A stretch of DNA of 64,000 nucleotides. Origin: Bradyrhizobium sp. WSM471. GTDB taxonomy: Bacteria; Pseudomonadota; Alphaproteobacteria; Rhizobiales; Xanthobacteraceae. A program made the position numbers and the translations under genes. Position 1 is the stretch's first letter. The number at the start of each line of letters is the position of its first letter. The notes under the pieces were generated by a model that searched no databases, was not told the DNA's origin, and saw only the letters and a program-made list of their open reading frames with translations. Where the stretch lies: assembly GCF_000244915.1 (NCBI RefSeq), contig NZ_CM001442.1, positions 992,001 to 1,056,000 of the forward strand, given 5' to 3'. Positions 47,448-55,968 of the stretch are shown here, piece after piece.

Positions 47448-50024
47448 GTGCCGCCCCGCATCCGCAAAATCCCGGCCGAGCCTGCCGCGCTGCTGCCCGA
47501 CCATTTCCAGGCGTGGTTCGCAGCCCGCGGCTGGTCGCCGCGCGCGCATCAATTGGCGCTGCTGGAGAAATCGCGCGAGGACCGTTCCGCATTGCTGATC
47601 GCGCCCACCGGCGCGGGCAAGACGCTGGCGGGATTTCTGCCGACGCTGGTCGAGCTGAGTTCTGCGCCCACAGCTTCGGCGAAATCGGTTGTCTCGACCG
47701 GCCGCAGTCTGCAACGCACCGGCGGCCTGCACACGCTCTACATCTCGCCGCTCAAGGCGCTCGCCGTCGATATCGCGCGCAACCTCGAGCGTCCCGTCGC
47801 CGAGATGGCGCTGCCGATCAAGATCGAGACCCGTACCGGCGACACGCCGACGTCGCGGCGGCAGCGGCAGCGGCGCTATCCGCCTGATATTTTGCTGACG
47901 ACGCCCGAACAACTCGCCCTGCTGCTGTCCTCCGACGATGCGCCGTTCCTGTTCTCCTCACTGAGGCGCATCGTGCTCGACGAGCTGCACGCGCTGGTGA
48001 CGTCCAAGCGCGGCGATCTGCTGTCGCTCGGGCTCGCACGGTTGTGGCGGCTGGCGCCGCAGATGCGCGCGATCGGCCTGTCGGCGACCGTGGCCGAGCC
48101 GGAATCGCTGGCGCGCTTCCTGGTGCCGCAGCCCGGCGGCAAGGAAGCGGCGGCCGACATCGTCATTGCCGGCGGCGCCGCGCCGCCGCTGGTCGAGATG
48201 ATGGACACGCGCGAGCGCCTGCCCTGGGCCGGCCACAGCGCGCGCCATGCGCTTCCCGAGATCTACGAGCTGATCAAGGCGAACAAGACCACGCTGGTTT
48301 TCGTCAACACCCGCAGCCAGGCCGAGATGCTGTTCCAGAATCTCTGGAGCATGAACGACGACAACCTTGCCATCGCGCTGCATCACGGCTCGCTCGACGT
48401 CGCCCAGCGCCGCAAGGTCGAAGACGCGATGTCGGCGGGCAAACTGCGCGGCGTGGTCTGCACCTCCTCGCTCGACCTCGGCGTCGACTGGGGCGATGTC
48501 GATCTCGTCGTCAATATCGGCGCGCCCAAGGGGTCCTCGCGCCTGATGCAGCGCATCGGCCGCGCCAACCACCGGCTCGACGAAGCCTCGCGCGCGGTGC
48601 TGGTGCCGGCGAACCGCTTCGAGGTGCTGGAGTGCCGCGTCGCGATCGACGCCATCGCGGAGAATGCGCAGGACACGCCGCCGCTGCGCATCGGCGCACT
48701 CGACGTGCTGGCCCAGCACGTGCTCGGCTGCGCTTGCGGCGAGCCGTTTTTCTCAGACGAGCTCTACGACGAAGTGCGCACCGCCGCGCCCTATGCCGAT
48801 CTCACGCGGCAGGATTTCGACGACGTGGTCGATTTCGTTGCCTCCGGCGGGTACGCGCTGAAGACCTATGAGCGCTTCGCCCGCATCAAGCAGGACAAGG
48901 AAGGGCGCTGGCGCGTCGCCAATCCGAAGGTCCGGCAGAGCTACCGCATGAATGTCGGCACCATCGTCGAAGATGACATGTTGAAGGTGCGGCTGGTGCG
49001 CTCGCGCGGCGGTGGTCAAGGAAAAGCAGGCGGATCGACAGGGGTGATCGCGCGCGGCGGCAGGCTGCTCGGCGAGATCGAGGAAGCCTTCATCGAGGGC
49101 CTCAGTCCAGGCGACACCTTCGTGTTCTCGGGCGAGGTGGTGCGCTACGAGACGCTGGTCGAGGATCAGGTCTATGTCTCGCGCGCCAACGACAAAGACC
49201 CGAAAGTACCGTCCTATATGGGCGGCAAGTTTCCGCTCTCGACCTATCTGGCCGAACGCGTTCGCCGCCTGCTCGACGACGGGCGCGCGTGGGGCGCCTT
49301 GCCGGAGCAGGTGCGCGACTGGCTGTCGCTGCAAAAGGACGTCTCGCGCGTGCCGGCGGTGCGCGAGCTACTGGTCGAGAGTTTTCCTCGCGCCAACAAG
49401 CATTACATCGTCTGCTACCCCTTCGAGGGCCGCCTCGCGCATCAGACGCTCGGCATGCTGTTGACGCGCCGGCTGGAGCGCGCCCGCGCGCGGCCGCTCG
49501 GCTTCGTCGCCAACGAATATGCGATCGCGGTCTGGGGGCTCGGCAACATGTCCGCCATGATCCGGGACGGCAGGATCGACCTCGACGCGCTGTTCGACCC
49601 CGACATGCTTGGCGACGATCTCGAGGCCTGGCTTGCCGAATCCGCGCTGATGAAGCGCACGTTCCGCAATTGCGCGATCATCTCCGGCCTGATCGCGCGC
49701 CGGCACACCGGCGAGGAGAAGAGCCGCCGCCAGGTGCTGTTCTCGACCGATCTCGTCTACGACGTCTTGCGAAAACACCAGGCCGACCACGTGCTGTTGC
49801 GTGCCGCCCGCGCCGATGCCGCCACCGGCCTGCTCGATCTGCGCCGGCTGAGCGACATGCTCACCCGCATCCAGGGCCGCATCACGCACCGGGAACTCGA
49901 TCGCGTCTCGCCGCTCGCGGTCCCCGTGATGCTGGAAATCGGCCGCGAGTCAGTCTATGGCGAAGCTGGAGACGAGCTCCTGGCCGAAGCCGCCGACGAG
50001 CTCGTCAAAGAGGCGATGGGATAG
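47448..50024 (+). CDS. Ligase-associated DEXH helicase (Lhr-like)
   Basis: An 858-residue Lhr-core helicase from a GTG start. Motif I is IAPTGAGKTL at 51-60. YISPLKALAVD, DILLTTPEQL, motif II LDELHAL, IGLSAT, and the second RecA domain (VFVNTRSQAE, LHHGSLDVAQRRKVED, RIGRANHRLDEASRA) follow. The C-terminal winged-helix and Lhr beta-barrel region (RSYRMNVGTIV...) completes the Lhr core (TIGR04121-type). It acts with ligase, exonuclease and PdeM in an alphaproteobacterial DNA damage response. In this window the ligase/exonuclease pair lies on the opposite strand, 2.5 kb away. Confidence 0.94.
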   Translation: MPPRIRKIPAEPAALLPDHFQAWFAARGWSPRAHQLALLEKSREDRSALLIAPTGAGKTLAGFLPTLVELSSAPTASAKSVVSTGRSLQRTGGLHTLYISPLKALAVDIARNLERPVAEMALPIKIETRTGDTPTSRRQRQRRYPPDILLTTPEQLALLLSSDDAPFLFSSLRRIVLDELHALVTSKRGDLLSLGLARLWRLAPQMRAIGLSATVAEPESLARFLVPQPGGKEAAADIVIAGGAAPPLVEMMDTRERLPWAGHSARHALPEIYELIKANKTTLVFVNTRSQAEMLFQNLWSMNDDNLAIALHHGSLDVAQRRKVEDAMSAGKLRGVVCTSSLDLGVDWGDVDLVVNIGAPKGSSRLMQRIGRANHRLDEASRAVLVPANRFEVLECRVAIDAIAENAQDTPPLRIGALDVLAQHVLGCACGEPFFSDELYDEVRTAAPYADLTRQDFDDVVDFVASGGYALKTYERFARIKQDKEGRWRVANPKVRQSYRMNVGTIVEDDMLKVRLVRSRGGGQGKAGGSTGVIARGGRLLGEIEEAFIEGLSPGDTFVFSGEVVRYETLVEDQVYVSRANDKDPKVPSYMGGKFPLSTYLAERVRRLLDDGRAWGALPEQVRDWLSLQKDVSRVPAVRELLVESFPRANKHYIVCYPFEGRLAHQTLGMLLTRRLERARARPLGFVANEYAIAVWGLGNMSAMIRDGRIDLDALFDPDMLGDDLEAWLAESALMKRTFRNCAIISGLIARRHTGEEKSRRQVLFSTDLVYDVLRKHQADHVLLRAARADAATGLLDLRRLSDMLTRIQGRITHRELDRVSPLAVPVMLEIGRESVYGEAGDELLAEAADELVKEAMG

Positions 50025-50061
50025 AGAATTTTCCAGTGAGGCGCGCTGATCCATCCACACC

Positions 50062-50144
50062 GTCATGCCTGGGCTTGACCCGGGCATCCACGTCTTTGTC
50101 TCCGTGGCAAGAACGTGGATGGCCGGGACAAGCCCGGCCATGAC
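50062..50144. repeat. R2 palindromic doublet overlapping the pdeM start
   Basis: Left arm GTCATGCCTGGGCTTGACCC...CCACGTC (50062-50094), right arm AACGTGGATGGCCGGGACAA...CCATGAC (50112-50144). The ATG in the right arm (50140-50142) is the apparent pdeM start, as the other R2 copy does for hrpB. Confidence 0.85.
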
Positions 50145-50838
50145 GGAGCAAGTGGCAATTTCGGTTACGACGACGCGCAGCGTTGACGTCGTAGGTATTC
50201 CGTTCGCCGCCGATCTCTCCGGTGCGCTGTTCTGGGAAGAGCAGCGCCTGCTCGTCGTCTCCGACCTGCATCTGGAAAAAGGTTCCAGCTTCGCCATGCG
50301 CGGCGTGCTGCTGCCGCCTTACGACACCATCGCGACCCTTGGCCGGCTCGCTGCTGTCATCTCCCGCCATGATCCGCGAATCGTCATCGCGCTCGGCGAC
50401 AGTTTTCACGATCGCACCGCGCACGGACGGCTGTCGGCGGAGGATCGCGACGCGGTCGCCGCCTTGCAGGCTGGCCGCGACTGGATCTGGATCTCAGGCA
50501 ACCACGATCCGGCGCTGCCGAGCGATCTCGGCGGCACGATCGCCGACGAAGTCGCGATCGGCCCGATCACCTTCCGCCACGAGCCGACCGGCGCATGCGG
50601 CGAGATCGCCGGCCATCTCCATCCCAAGGCCCGCGTCTCCGCGCGTGGCCGCTCGATGGAGCGCCGCTGCTTCGCCTCTGACGGCGAGCGCGCCGTGATG
50701 CCCGCCTTCGGCGCCTATGCCGGCGGCCTCAGCATCCGCGATGTGGCGTTTGCAAAAATCTTTCCGAAGAACGGTTTTGTCGCGCATTTGCTCGGCGACC
50801 GCCGCGTGCATGCGATTGCCGCGTCACGGTGTTATTGA
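50140..50838 (+). CDS. pdeM: Ligase-associated endonuclease PdeM (metallophosphoesterase)
   Basis: About 232 residues. Calcineurin-like motifs: VVSDLHLEKGSSF, ALGDSFHD, ISGNHDP and IAGHLHPKAR. Fourth member of the ligase-associated set, directly after the Lhr-like helicase (115-base gap filled by an R2 repeat). The open frame starts at 50065, but its first 25 codons are R2 repeat sequence, so the start is the ATG at 50140 (MTEQVAISVTTTRS) or the GTG at 50152. Metal residues are intact. Confidence 0.9.
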   Translation: MTEQVAISVTTTRSVDVVGIPFAADLSGALFWEEQRLLVVSDLHLEKGSSFAMRGVLLPPYDTIATLGRLAAVISRHDPRIVIALGDSFHDRTAHGRLSAEDRDAVAALQAGRDWIWISGNHDPALPSDLGGTIADEVAIGPITFRHEPTGACGEIAGHLHPKARVSARGRSMERRCFASDGERAVMPAFGAYAGGLSIRDVAFAKIFPKNGFVAHLLGDRRVHAIAASRCY

Positions 50839-50889
50839 TTAGCTATCGCTTCAATCGGGGCTGAACACACTCTCACCACGCGCACGCTG

Positions 50890-51041
50890 CGCTCCCTCCC
50901 CCCTTGTGGGGGAGGGCGGGGGAGGGGGGTAGCCCAGGAAAAGGTCTATCCATCTGCGCTCGTGCGGCGCGCGCTCCTCGAGAGAGTCCCCGTGTGGTAC
51001 CCCTCTCCCTAACCCTCCCCCACAAGGGGGAAGGAACGCAC
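50890..51041. repeat. R4 dispersed repeat, about 152 bp
   Basis: GCGCTCCCTCCCCCCTTGTG ... GGCGGGGGAGGGGGGTAGCC at the left; CCCTCTCCCTAACCCTCCCC ... ACAAGGGGGAAGGAACGCAC at the right, inverted arms around about 60 bases. Lies between convergent pdeM and the LysR gene. Closest relative in the window of the copy within the ligase gene. Confidence 0.8.
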
Positions 51042-51078
51042 CGGTGTCGCGGCGACAGATCGCGACTATCGCAACGAT

Positions 51079-51942
51079 TTACGCCGCCTTCGCCTGCACG
51101 TCGTCGCAGAACTCCGCGAGCCGATCGGCGAGCCGCAGGGTCGCGGGGCTCGCGCCCGGCGCGGCCATCAGCGCCACCTCGGTTCGGTTGATCGGCGCAA
51201 AGCCGTCCTTCGCGGTCAGCACGCGGTGGTCGGACTGGATCGCCATCTCCGACAGGATGCTCAAGCCCATGCCGGCGGCGACCGCGGCCTGGATGCCGGC
51301 GAGGCTCGATGACGTATAGGACATGTGCCAGGGCCGGCCCGCACTTTCCAGCGCGTGGATGGCGCCGGCGCGGTAGAGGCAGCCGAGCGGAAAGCCGATC
51401 AGCGGCACGGAGGCGACCTCCGCATGGATCGGGTGGCTCTTGCTGGTGACCCAGTGCACCTGCTCCGGCCACACCGCGATCGCGCCCTTCTCACCCGCTG
51501 CGCGCTTGAACAGTGCGAGGTCGAGCTCGCCGCGATCGAGGTCGCGGGCAAGATGCTTGCTCTGGTCGGCGCGCACATCGAGCCGGAGCCCCGGATGCGA
51601 GCGTGAGAAGGCGCCGAGCAGTTTCGCCAGCCGATACGCCGCGAAATCCTCGGGGATGCCGAGCCGGATCGCGCCTTCGCCGTCGGGCTGGCTCAGCACG
51701 TCGCGCGCCTCCTCGGCGAGCGACAACAGCCGCCGCGCATAGGACAGCAGCCGTTCGCCGGCCTCCGTCGGGCGCACCTCCTTGCCGTCGCGATGCAGCA
51801 GGACTTGGCCGACATCCTCCTCCAGCCGCTTGATCTGCTGGCTGACGGTCGACTGGGTGCGATGGACGCGCTCGCCGGCGCGAGTGAAGCCGCCGGCATC
51901 GACCACCGAGACGAAGCTGCGCAGGAGCTCCAGATCGAGCAT
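51079..51942 (-). CDS. LysR-family transcriptional regulator
   Basis: About 287 residues: N-terminal winged helix (LELLRSFVSVVDAGGFTRAG, RTQSTVSQQIKRLE) and a periplasmic-binding-like effector domain. Start at 51942 (MLDLELLRSF) has GGAG six bases upstream; an ATG four codons earlier is possible. It is divergent from the EamA transporter gene, the usual layout of a LysR protein and its target. The effector is unknown. Confidence 0.92.
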   Translation of the reverse strand: MLDLELLRSFVSVVDAGGFTRAGERVHRTQSTVSQQIKRLEEDVGQVLLHRDGKEVRPTEAGERLLSYARRLLSLAEEARDVLSQPDGEGAIRLGIPEDFAAYRLAKLLGAFSRSHPGLRLDVRADQSKHLARDLDRGELDLALFKRAAGEKGAIAVWPEQVHWVTSKSHPIHAEVASVPLIGFPLGCLYRAGAIHALESAGRPWHMSYTSSSLAGIQAAVAAGMGLSILSEMAIQSDHRVLTAKDGFAPINRTEVALMAAPGASPATLRLADRLAEFCDDVQAKAA

Positions 51943-51981
51943 CGGCGTCTCCATTCGAAAATCCACTGATGGGAAGTTAAT

Positions 51982-51998
51982 CATTTAATTTCCAAATG
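51982..51998. promoter_or_regulatory. Candidate LysR operator
   Basis: CATTTAATTTCCAAATG, an imperfect palindrome (CATTT-N7-AAATG) containing a T-N11-A core, in the 98-base divergent gap between the LysR gene and the EamA transporter gene. The local AT-richness stands out from the GC-rich surroundings. Assignment rests on position and shape. Confidence 0.5.
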
Positions 51999-52040
51999 AC
52001 AAGCCGGGTCCCTAGATCGAGGGCACAGGAGAATGCCCAC

Positions 52041-52952
52041 ATGTCGCTCGCTCCCTCGCTTGCCGTTCCCCGCAGCCGCTTCAACACGCTGCCGCTCGCG
52101 ATCGGCCTGTTCTGCCTGCTCTGGAGCTACGCCTTCGTCGCCGGCAAGATCGGCGTCACCCATTGCCCGCCGCTGATCCTGCTCGCCGCGCGCTTTTCGC
52201 TCGCCGGCATCTTGATCCTCGGTGCCACGCTGGCCCGCGGCGACGACTGGTCGCTGTCCTGGCGCGATGCCGCGATCTTCGCCGTGCTCGGCGTCGCCAA
52301 CAACGCGCTCTATCTCGGCCTCGGCTACACCGGCCTGCAATCGGTCTCCGCAGGCCTCGGCGGCCTGATCGTGTCGGCCAATCCGGTGTTCACGGCGGGC
52401 CTCGCCGCGCTTCTGCTCGGCGAAGGCATGACCTGGCGCAAGGCGAGCGGCCTCCTGCTCGGCATCATCGGCGTGACCTTGATCGTCTGGCACCGGCTGT
52501 CGGTCGGCACGGATTCATGGCACGGCATCGTGTTCACGCTGGCCTCGCTCGCCTCTCTCGTCGCCGGCACCATTTTGTTCAAGCTGCTCGCGCCGAAGGG
52601 AAGCCTGTGGATCGGCAATGGCGTGCAGAATCTCGCCGCGGGCATCGTGCTGACGCCGGTGGCGCTGACCTTCGCCGATCTTCGTGCCATCGACTTCACG
52701 CCGGGCCTGATCGGCGCCTTCGCCTTCCTCGTGCTCGGCGGCTCGATCATGGCCTACTGGCTCTGGTTTCATCTCCTGAAAGTGTGTGGCGCGACGGCTG
52801 CCAGTGCCTATCATTTCCTGATGCCGCCGCTCGGCATGCTGTTCGCGTATCTCGTCCTCGGCGAGCATGTCGAGGCCCGCGATCTGCTCGGAATCATCCC
52901 GGTCGCACTTGGCATCTATCTGGTGACGCGGCCCGCCAAATCCGTCTCGTAA
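52041..52952 (+). CDS. EamA/DMT-family transporter
   Basis: A 303-residue inner-membrane protein with ten hydrophobic segments in two EamA repeats (LLWSYAFVAGKIGVTHCPPL; FLVLGGSIMAYWLWFHLLK). AGGAG lies about 10 bases before the ATG at 52041. Exporter of a metabolite or amino acid; the substrate is unknown. Probably regulated by the divergent LysR protein. The UlaG-like gene starts 12 bases after its stop, so they form an operon. Confidence 0.9.
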   Translation: MSLAPSLAVPRSRFNTLPLAIGLFCLLWSYAFVAGKIGVTHCPPLILLAARFSLAGILILGATLARGDDWSLSWRDAAIFAVLGVANNALYLGLGYTGLQSVSAGLGGLIVSANPVFTAGLAALLLGEGMTWRKASGLLLGIIGVTLIVWHRLSVGTDSWHGIVFTLASLASLVAGTILFKLLAPKGSLWIGNGVQNLAAGIVLTPVALTFADLRAIDFTPGLIGAFAFLVLGGSIMAYWLWFHLLKVCGATAASAYHFLMPPLGMLFAYLVLGEHVEARDLLGIIPVALGIYLVTRPAKSVS

Positions 52953-52964
52953 GAGGAGTCCATC

Positions 52965-53738
52965 ATGCCCATTTCCATCACCCTGATCGGCGGTCCCACT
53001 GCGCTGATCGAGATCGATGGCTTTCGCCTGCTCACCGACCCGACCTTCGATGCGCCGGGCGCCTATCAACTGCCGCATGTGAAGCTGGAGAAGACGATTG
53101 GACCTGCGCTGAAGGCCGATGCGGTCGGTCCGATCGATGCGGTCCTGCTCAGCCACGACCAGCATTCGGACAATCTCGACAATTCCGGCCGCGACTATCT
53201 GCTTAAAGCGCCGCGCGCGCTGACGACTGAGGCCGGCGCCAAGCGTCTCGGCGGCCATGTCGAGGGCCTCGCGCCATGGGCGACCTCGCATCTGAAAGAC
53301 GGTGACGGCAACACGCTGACGATCACGGCGACACCCGCGCGCCATGGCCCGGCCGGCATTGAGCCGCTGTCAGGGGACGTCATCGGCTTCGTGGTGTCGT
53401 CGAGCCGCAAGGATACAACCTCGGTCTATATCAGCGGCGACACCACCTGGTTCGACGGCGTCGCCGAGGTCGCGCGCCGCTTCAAATGCGGCGTGGTGAT
53501 GCCTTTCGCCGGCGCCGCGCAAACGCGCGGCCCGTTCCATCTCACCATGGACACCAACGACACCATCGAAACCGCACGCGCCTTCCCCGACGCGATGATC
53601 GTGCCGGTTCATACGGAGGGCTGGGCGCATTTCCGCCAGAACAGCGAGGATCTGCGCAAGACGTTTGACGTGCTCGGCTTCGGGACGCGGTTGCGATTGC
53701 TGGAGCCCGGCGTGCCCACGGTGGTGCAGGCGCCGTAG
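52965..53738 (+). CDS. UlaG-like MBL-fold hydrolase
   Basis: A 257-residue protein of the ascorbate-6-phosphate lactonase-like branch of the MBL fold. The N-terminus ITLIGGPTALIEIDGFRLLT and the metal motif SHDQHSDNLD (HxxHxDxxD) are typical, with SGDTTWFD and PVHTEGWAHF further on. Second gene of an operon with the EamA transporter, so its substrate may be what the transporter moves. Its stop codon lies in the first unit of a tandem repeat. Confidence 0.83.
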   Translation: MPISITLIGGPTALIEIDGFRLLTDPTFDAPGAYQLPHVKLEKTIGPALKADAVGPIDAVLLSHDQHSDNLDNSGRDYLLKAPRALTTEAGAKRLGGHVEGLAPWATSHLKDGDGNTLTITATPARHGPAGIEPLSGDVIGFVVSSSRKDTTSVYISGDTTWFDGVAEVARRFKCGVVMPFAGAAQTRGPFHLTMDTNDTIETARAFPDAMIVPVHTEGWAHFRQNSEDLRKTFDVLGFGTRLRLLEPGVPTVVQAP

Positions 53739-53798
53739 TTTTCCAACGCCGTAATTTCCCAGCGTTTCAGTTTTCCAGCGTCGTAGTTTTCCAGCGTC
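53735..53798. repeat. Four tandem 16-bp imperfect repeats
   Basis: Units: GTAGTTTTCCAACGCC, GTAATTTCCCAGCGTT, TCAGTTTTCCAGCGTC and GTAGTTTTCCAGCGTC, contiguous. The first contains the TAG stop of the UlaG-like gene; the last runs into the left arm of an R1 doublet. Confidence 0.85.
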
Positions 53799-53916
53799 GT
53801 CCTGGCGAAAGCCAGGACCCATTACCCCAGGGAGCAGTTTGACGCTTAGTGGTAACTCCGAATCCCCGTAATCATCACTGCCTGTGGTTATGGGTCCTGG
53901 CTTTCGCCAGGACGAC
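53796..53916. repeat. R1 palindromic doublet, 121 bp
   Basis: Left arm 53796-53822 (GTCGTCCTGGCGAAAGCC...), right arm 53890-53916 (ATGGGTCCTGGCTTTCGCC...). The arms are exact inverted copies over 27 bases. The 67-base core is gene-less and begins TACCCC, as does the GIY-YIG element. Confidence 0.9.
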
Positions 53917-53951
53917 TCGGAGAGAGCGCCTGCGCTTCGCAATGACGGCGG

Positions 53952-54722
53952 CTAATCCTTCCGAAACACAATCGACGCCATCCAGCCCGTCATCAGCGCC
54001 ATCGCCGCCGTAACCAGTCCATAGATCAGCCCGTTCTGCCGCGCCGTCGTCGCGACGAACTGCTCGAAGCCGACCTTGACGATCTCGAACGCGGTCTCGG
54101 TCTTGCCGATGAACGCGCCGTCGGCAAACAGCTTGATCTCGACCTCATAGGTGCCGATCGGCACCTCCGCCGGCAGTGGAATGCCTGTGCGGAACAGGGT
54201 CGGTGTCAGGAACGTCACCGCGCTCGGGTCCTCGCGGTAGAGACCGCGCTGGGTGCGCAGGCGGATGAAGGCGGAGCGGAACGCGTCGTTCGGCACCACG
54301 TCGGCATAGTCGCCGCTGACGCGCTGGGTCAACAGCACGTTGTTGAGCCCGATCTGCTGGCGCCGCGCGATCTCGGGCGAGGTGATGACATCGAAGGAGC
54401 GGTTGGCGAACAGCGCGAGATAGCTCGGCACCTCCAGGAACTGGCGGTAGTCGGTGTTGATCCAGATCCCGAACGTGCGCTCCTTGCGCCGCGTCACCAT
54501 GTCGGCGCGCGGGCCCATCACGGTGACGACGAGATCGTAGGTCTTGCGGTCGACGGGCGCGGAGCCGTCCTTCTCGACCGAGCCGAACAGCACCAGCTCC
54601 TCGCCGGAATAGTTCGGCGTCACCGTGACGCGATGGTTGGAGACCGACACGATCAGCCGCTCGGCGCGTGCAGCGGAGCCGAGCAGCAGAACGAGCAGGA
54701 CCGCGAGAGCTGCGCGCATCAT
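53952..54722 (-). CDS. TIGR02186-type exported, membrane-anchored protein
   Basis: A 256-residue protein with signal peptide (MMRAALAVLLVLLLGSAARA), a periplasmic domain and a C-terminal membrane helix (LIYGLVTAAMALMTGWMASI). It matches, from memory, the TIGR02186 family, regularly encoded beside TauE/SafE exporters. Its start overlaps the TauE stop by four bases. Probably an accessory of that exporter; the mechanism is unknown. Confidence 0.85.
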   Translation of the reverse strand: MMRAALAVLLVLLLGSAARAERLIVSVSNHRVTVTPNYSGEELVLFGSVEKDGSAPVDRKTYDLVVTVMGPRADMVTRRKERTFGIWINTDYRQFLEVPSYLALFANRSFDVITSPEIARRQQIGLNNVLLTQRVSGDYADVVPNDAFRSAFIRLRTQRGLYREDPSAVTFLTPTLFRTGIPLPAEVPIGTYEVEIKLFADGAFIGKTETAFEIVKVGFEQFVATTARQNGLIYGLVTAAMALMTGWMASIVFRKD

Positions 54723-55636
54723 CCGTTCACCCCCAGTTCGCGGATGGTGAAGAGGTCTTCGGGCCGGATCACCAGCTCGATCGCGAAACGAACACCGACC
54801 GAGAGGATCAAGAGGCCAAGCAGCAGCCGCAATTGCTCGCCGCGAATCTTCTGGCCGGCGCGTGCGCCGAATTGGGCGCCGGTGACGCCGCCGACCATCA
54901 GGATCAGCGCCAGCACCGCATCGACCAGATGATTTGTCACCGCGTGCAGCAGGGTCGCAAACAGCATCGTGACCAGCGTCAGGACCATCGAGGTGCCGAT
55001 CACCGTCGAGGTCGGCACCCGCAGCAGATAGATCATGATCGGCACCAGGATGAAGCCGCCGCCGATGCCCATGATGGCGCCGATGAAGCCGATCACGATG
55101 CCGACGATCACGACCGGGATCACCGAGAGGTAGATCTTGGAGCGCTTGAACCGCATCTTCAGCGGCAGGCCATGGATCCAGTTATGCGTGCGTCGCGGCG
55201 GCACCGCGCCACGCCGGGTCCGCATCAGGGCGCGCAGGCCGTCGGAGAACATCAGACTGCCGACGGTGGTGAGCAGCACGACGTAGGACAGTGCGATCAT
55301 CAGATCGAGCTGGCCGAGCGCGCGCAGCTGCGTGAAGGTCCACACGCCCAGCGCCGTCCCGGTCACGCCGCCGCACAACAACACGCTCGCCAGCGCCGGA
55401 TCGATCGCGCGCCGCCGCCAATAGGCGAGGGCGCCGGAAAAGGACGAGGCGGCGATGTGGCTCGCGACGGAGGCGACCGCGACCGCCGGCGTGATGCCGA
55501 TGAAGATCAAAAGCGGCGTCATCAGGAAGCCGCCGCCGATCCCGAACATGCCGGAGACGAAGCCGACCGCCGCGCCCATCGCCAGCACGAGGAAGACGTT
55601 GACCGGAAGATCGGCGATCGGGAGATAGAGCTGCAT
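54719..55636 (-). CDS. TauE/SafE-family sulfite/organosulfur exporter
   Basis: A 305-residue inner-membrane protein with eight predicted membrane segments and the duplicated family motif GFVSGMFGIGGGFLMTPLL (N-terminal half) and GFIGAIMGIGGGFILVPIMI (C-terminal half). Exports sulfite, sulfoacetate or similar anions. Translationally coupled to the TIGR02186-type gene. Confidence 0.92.
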   Translation of the reverse strand: MQLYLPIADLPVNVFLVLAMGAAVGFVSGMFGIGGGFLMTPLLIFIGITPAVAVASVASHIAASSFSGALAYWRRRAIDPALASVLLCGGVTGTALGVWTFTQLRALGQLDLMIALSYVVLLTTVGSLMFSDGLRALMRTRRGAVPPRRTHNWIHGLPLKMRFKRSKIYLSVIPVVIVGIVIGFIGAIMGIGGGFILVPIMIYLLRVPTSTVIGTSMVLTLVTMLFATLLHAVTNHLVDAVLALILMVGGVTGAQFGARAGQKIRGEQLRLLLGLLILSVGVRFAIELVIRPEDLFTIRELGVNG

Positions 55637-55806
55637 CGAGAGACCACGCTTCCCACGAGACGGATCGGTTGCGCGGAATGCTCGCAGGAGGGCAGAACGA
55701 TTGCCGCGCCCCTCAATAGCGGAATTCGACGGCGGGCGGGACCAGGAATTTCGGGCGTGGTGAATGGGGGTGAGGAGGGTGATCGAGGCGCCGTGGCTTC
55801 TCCGAT

Positions 55807-55928
55807 GTCGTCCTGGCGAAAGCCAGGACCCATCATCCCGACTGGTTGCTATCGCGGCAGGCTGTGGCCACAGCGTCCTTCAACAACGGCTGCTTGTGGT
55901 AATGGGTCCTGGCTTTCGCCAGGACGAC
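55807..55928. repeat. R1 palindromic doublet in a 332-base gene-less gap
   Basis: Left arm 55807-55833 and right arm 55902-55928 are inverted R1 copies; the 68-base core ends CTTGTGGTA. It lies between the divergent TauE gene and the 3' end of the PodJ-like gene. The rest of the gap (55637-55806, 55929-55968) shows no gene; 55637-55800 probably holds the TauE promoter, which I could not place. Confidence 0.88.
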
Positions 55929-55968
55929 CAGGTGGGATTTTTCCTCAGAGACGATTGAGCGACCGCTC

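Noticed and set aside
50065..50139. Extra 25 N-terminal codons of pdeM
   Set aside because: They translate R2 repeat sequence, and no PdeM homology begins before MTEQ.
50890..51041. Possible CRISPR-like spacing of similar repeats
   Set aside because: Only two inverted arms, no direct repeats with regular spacers, and no cas genes in the window.
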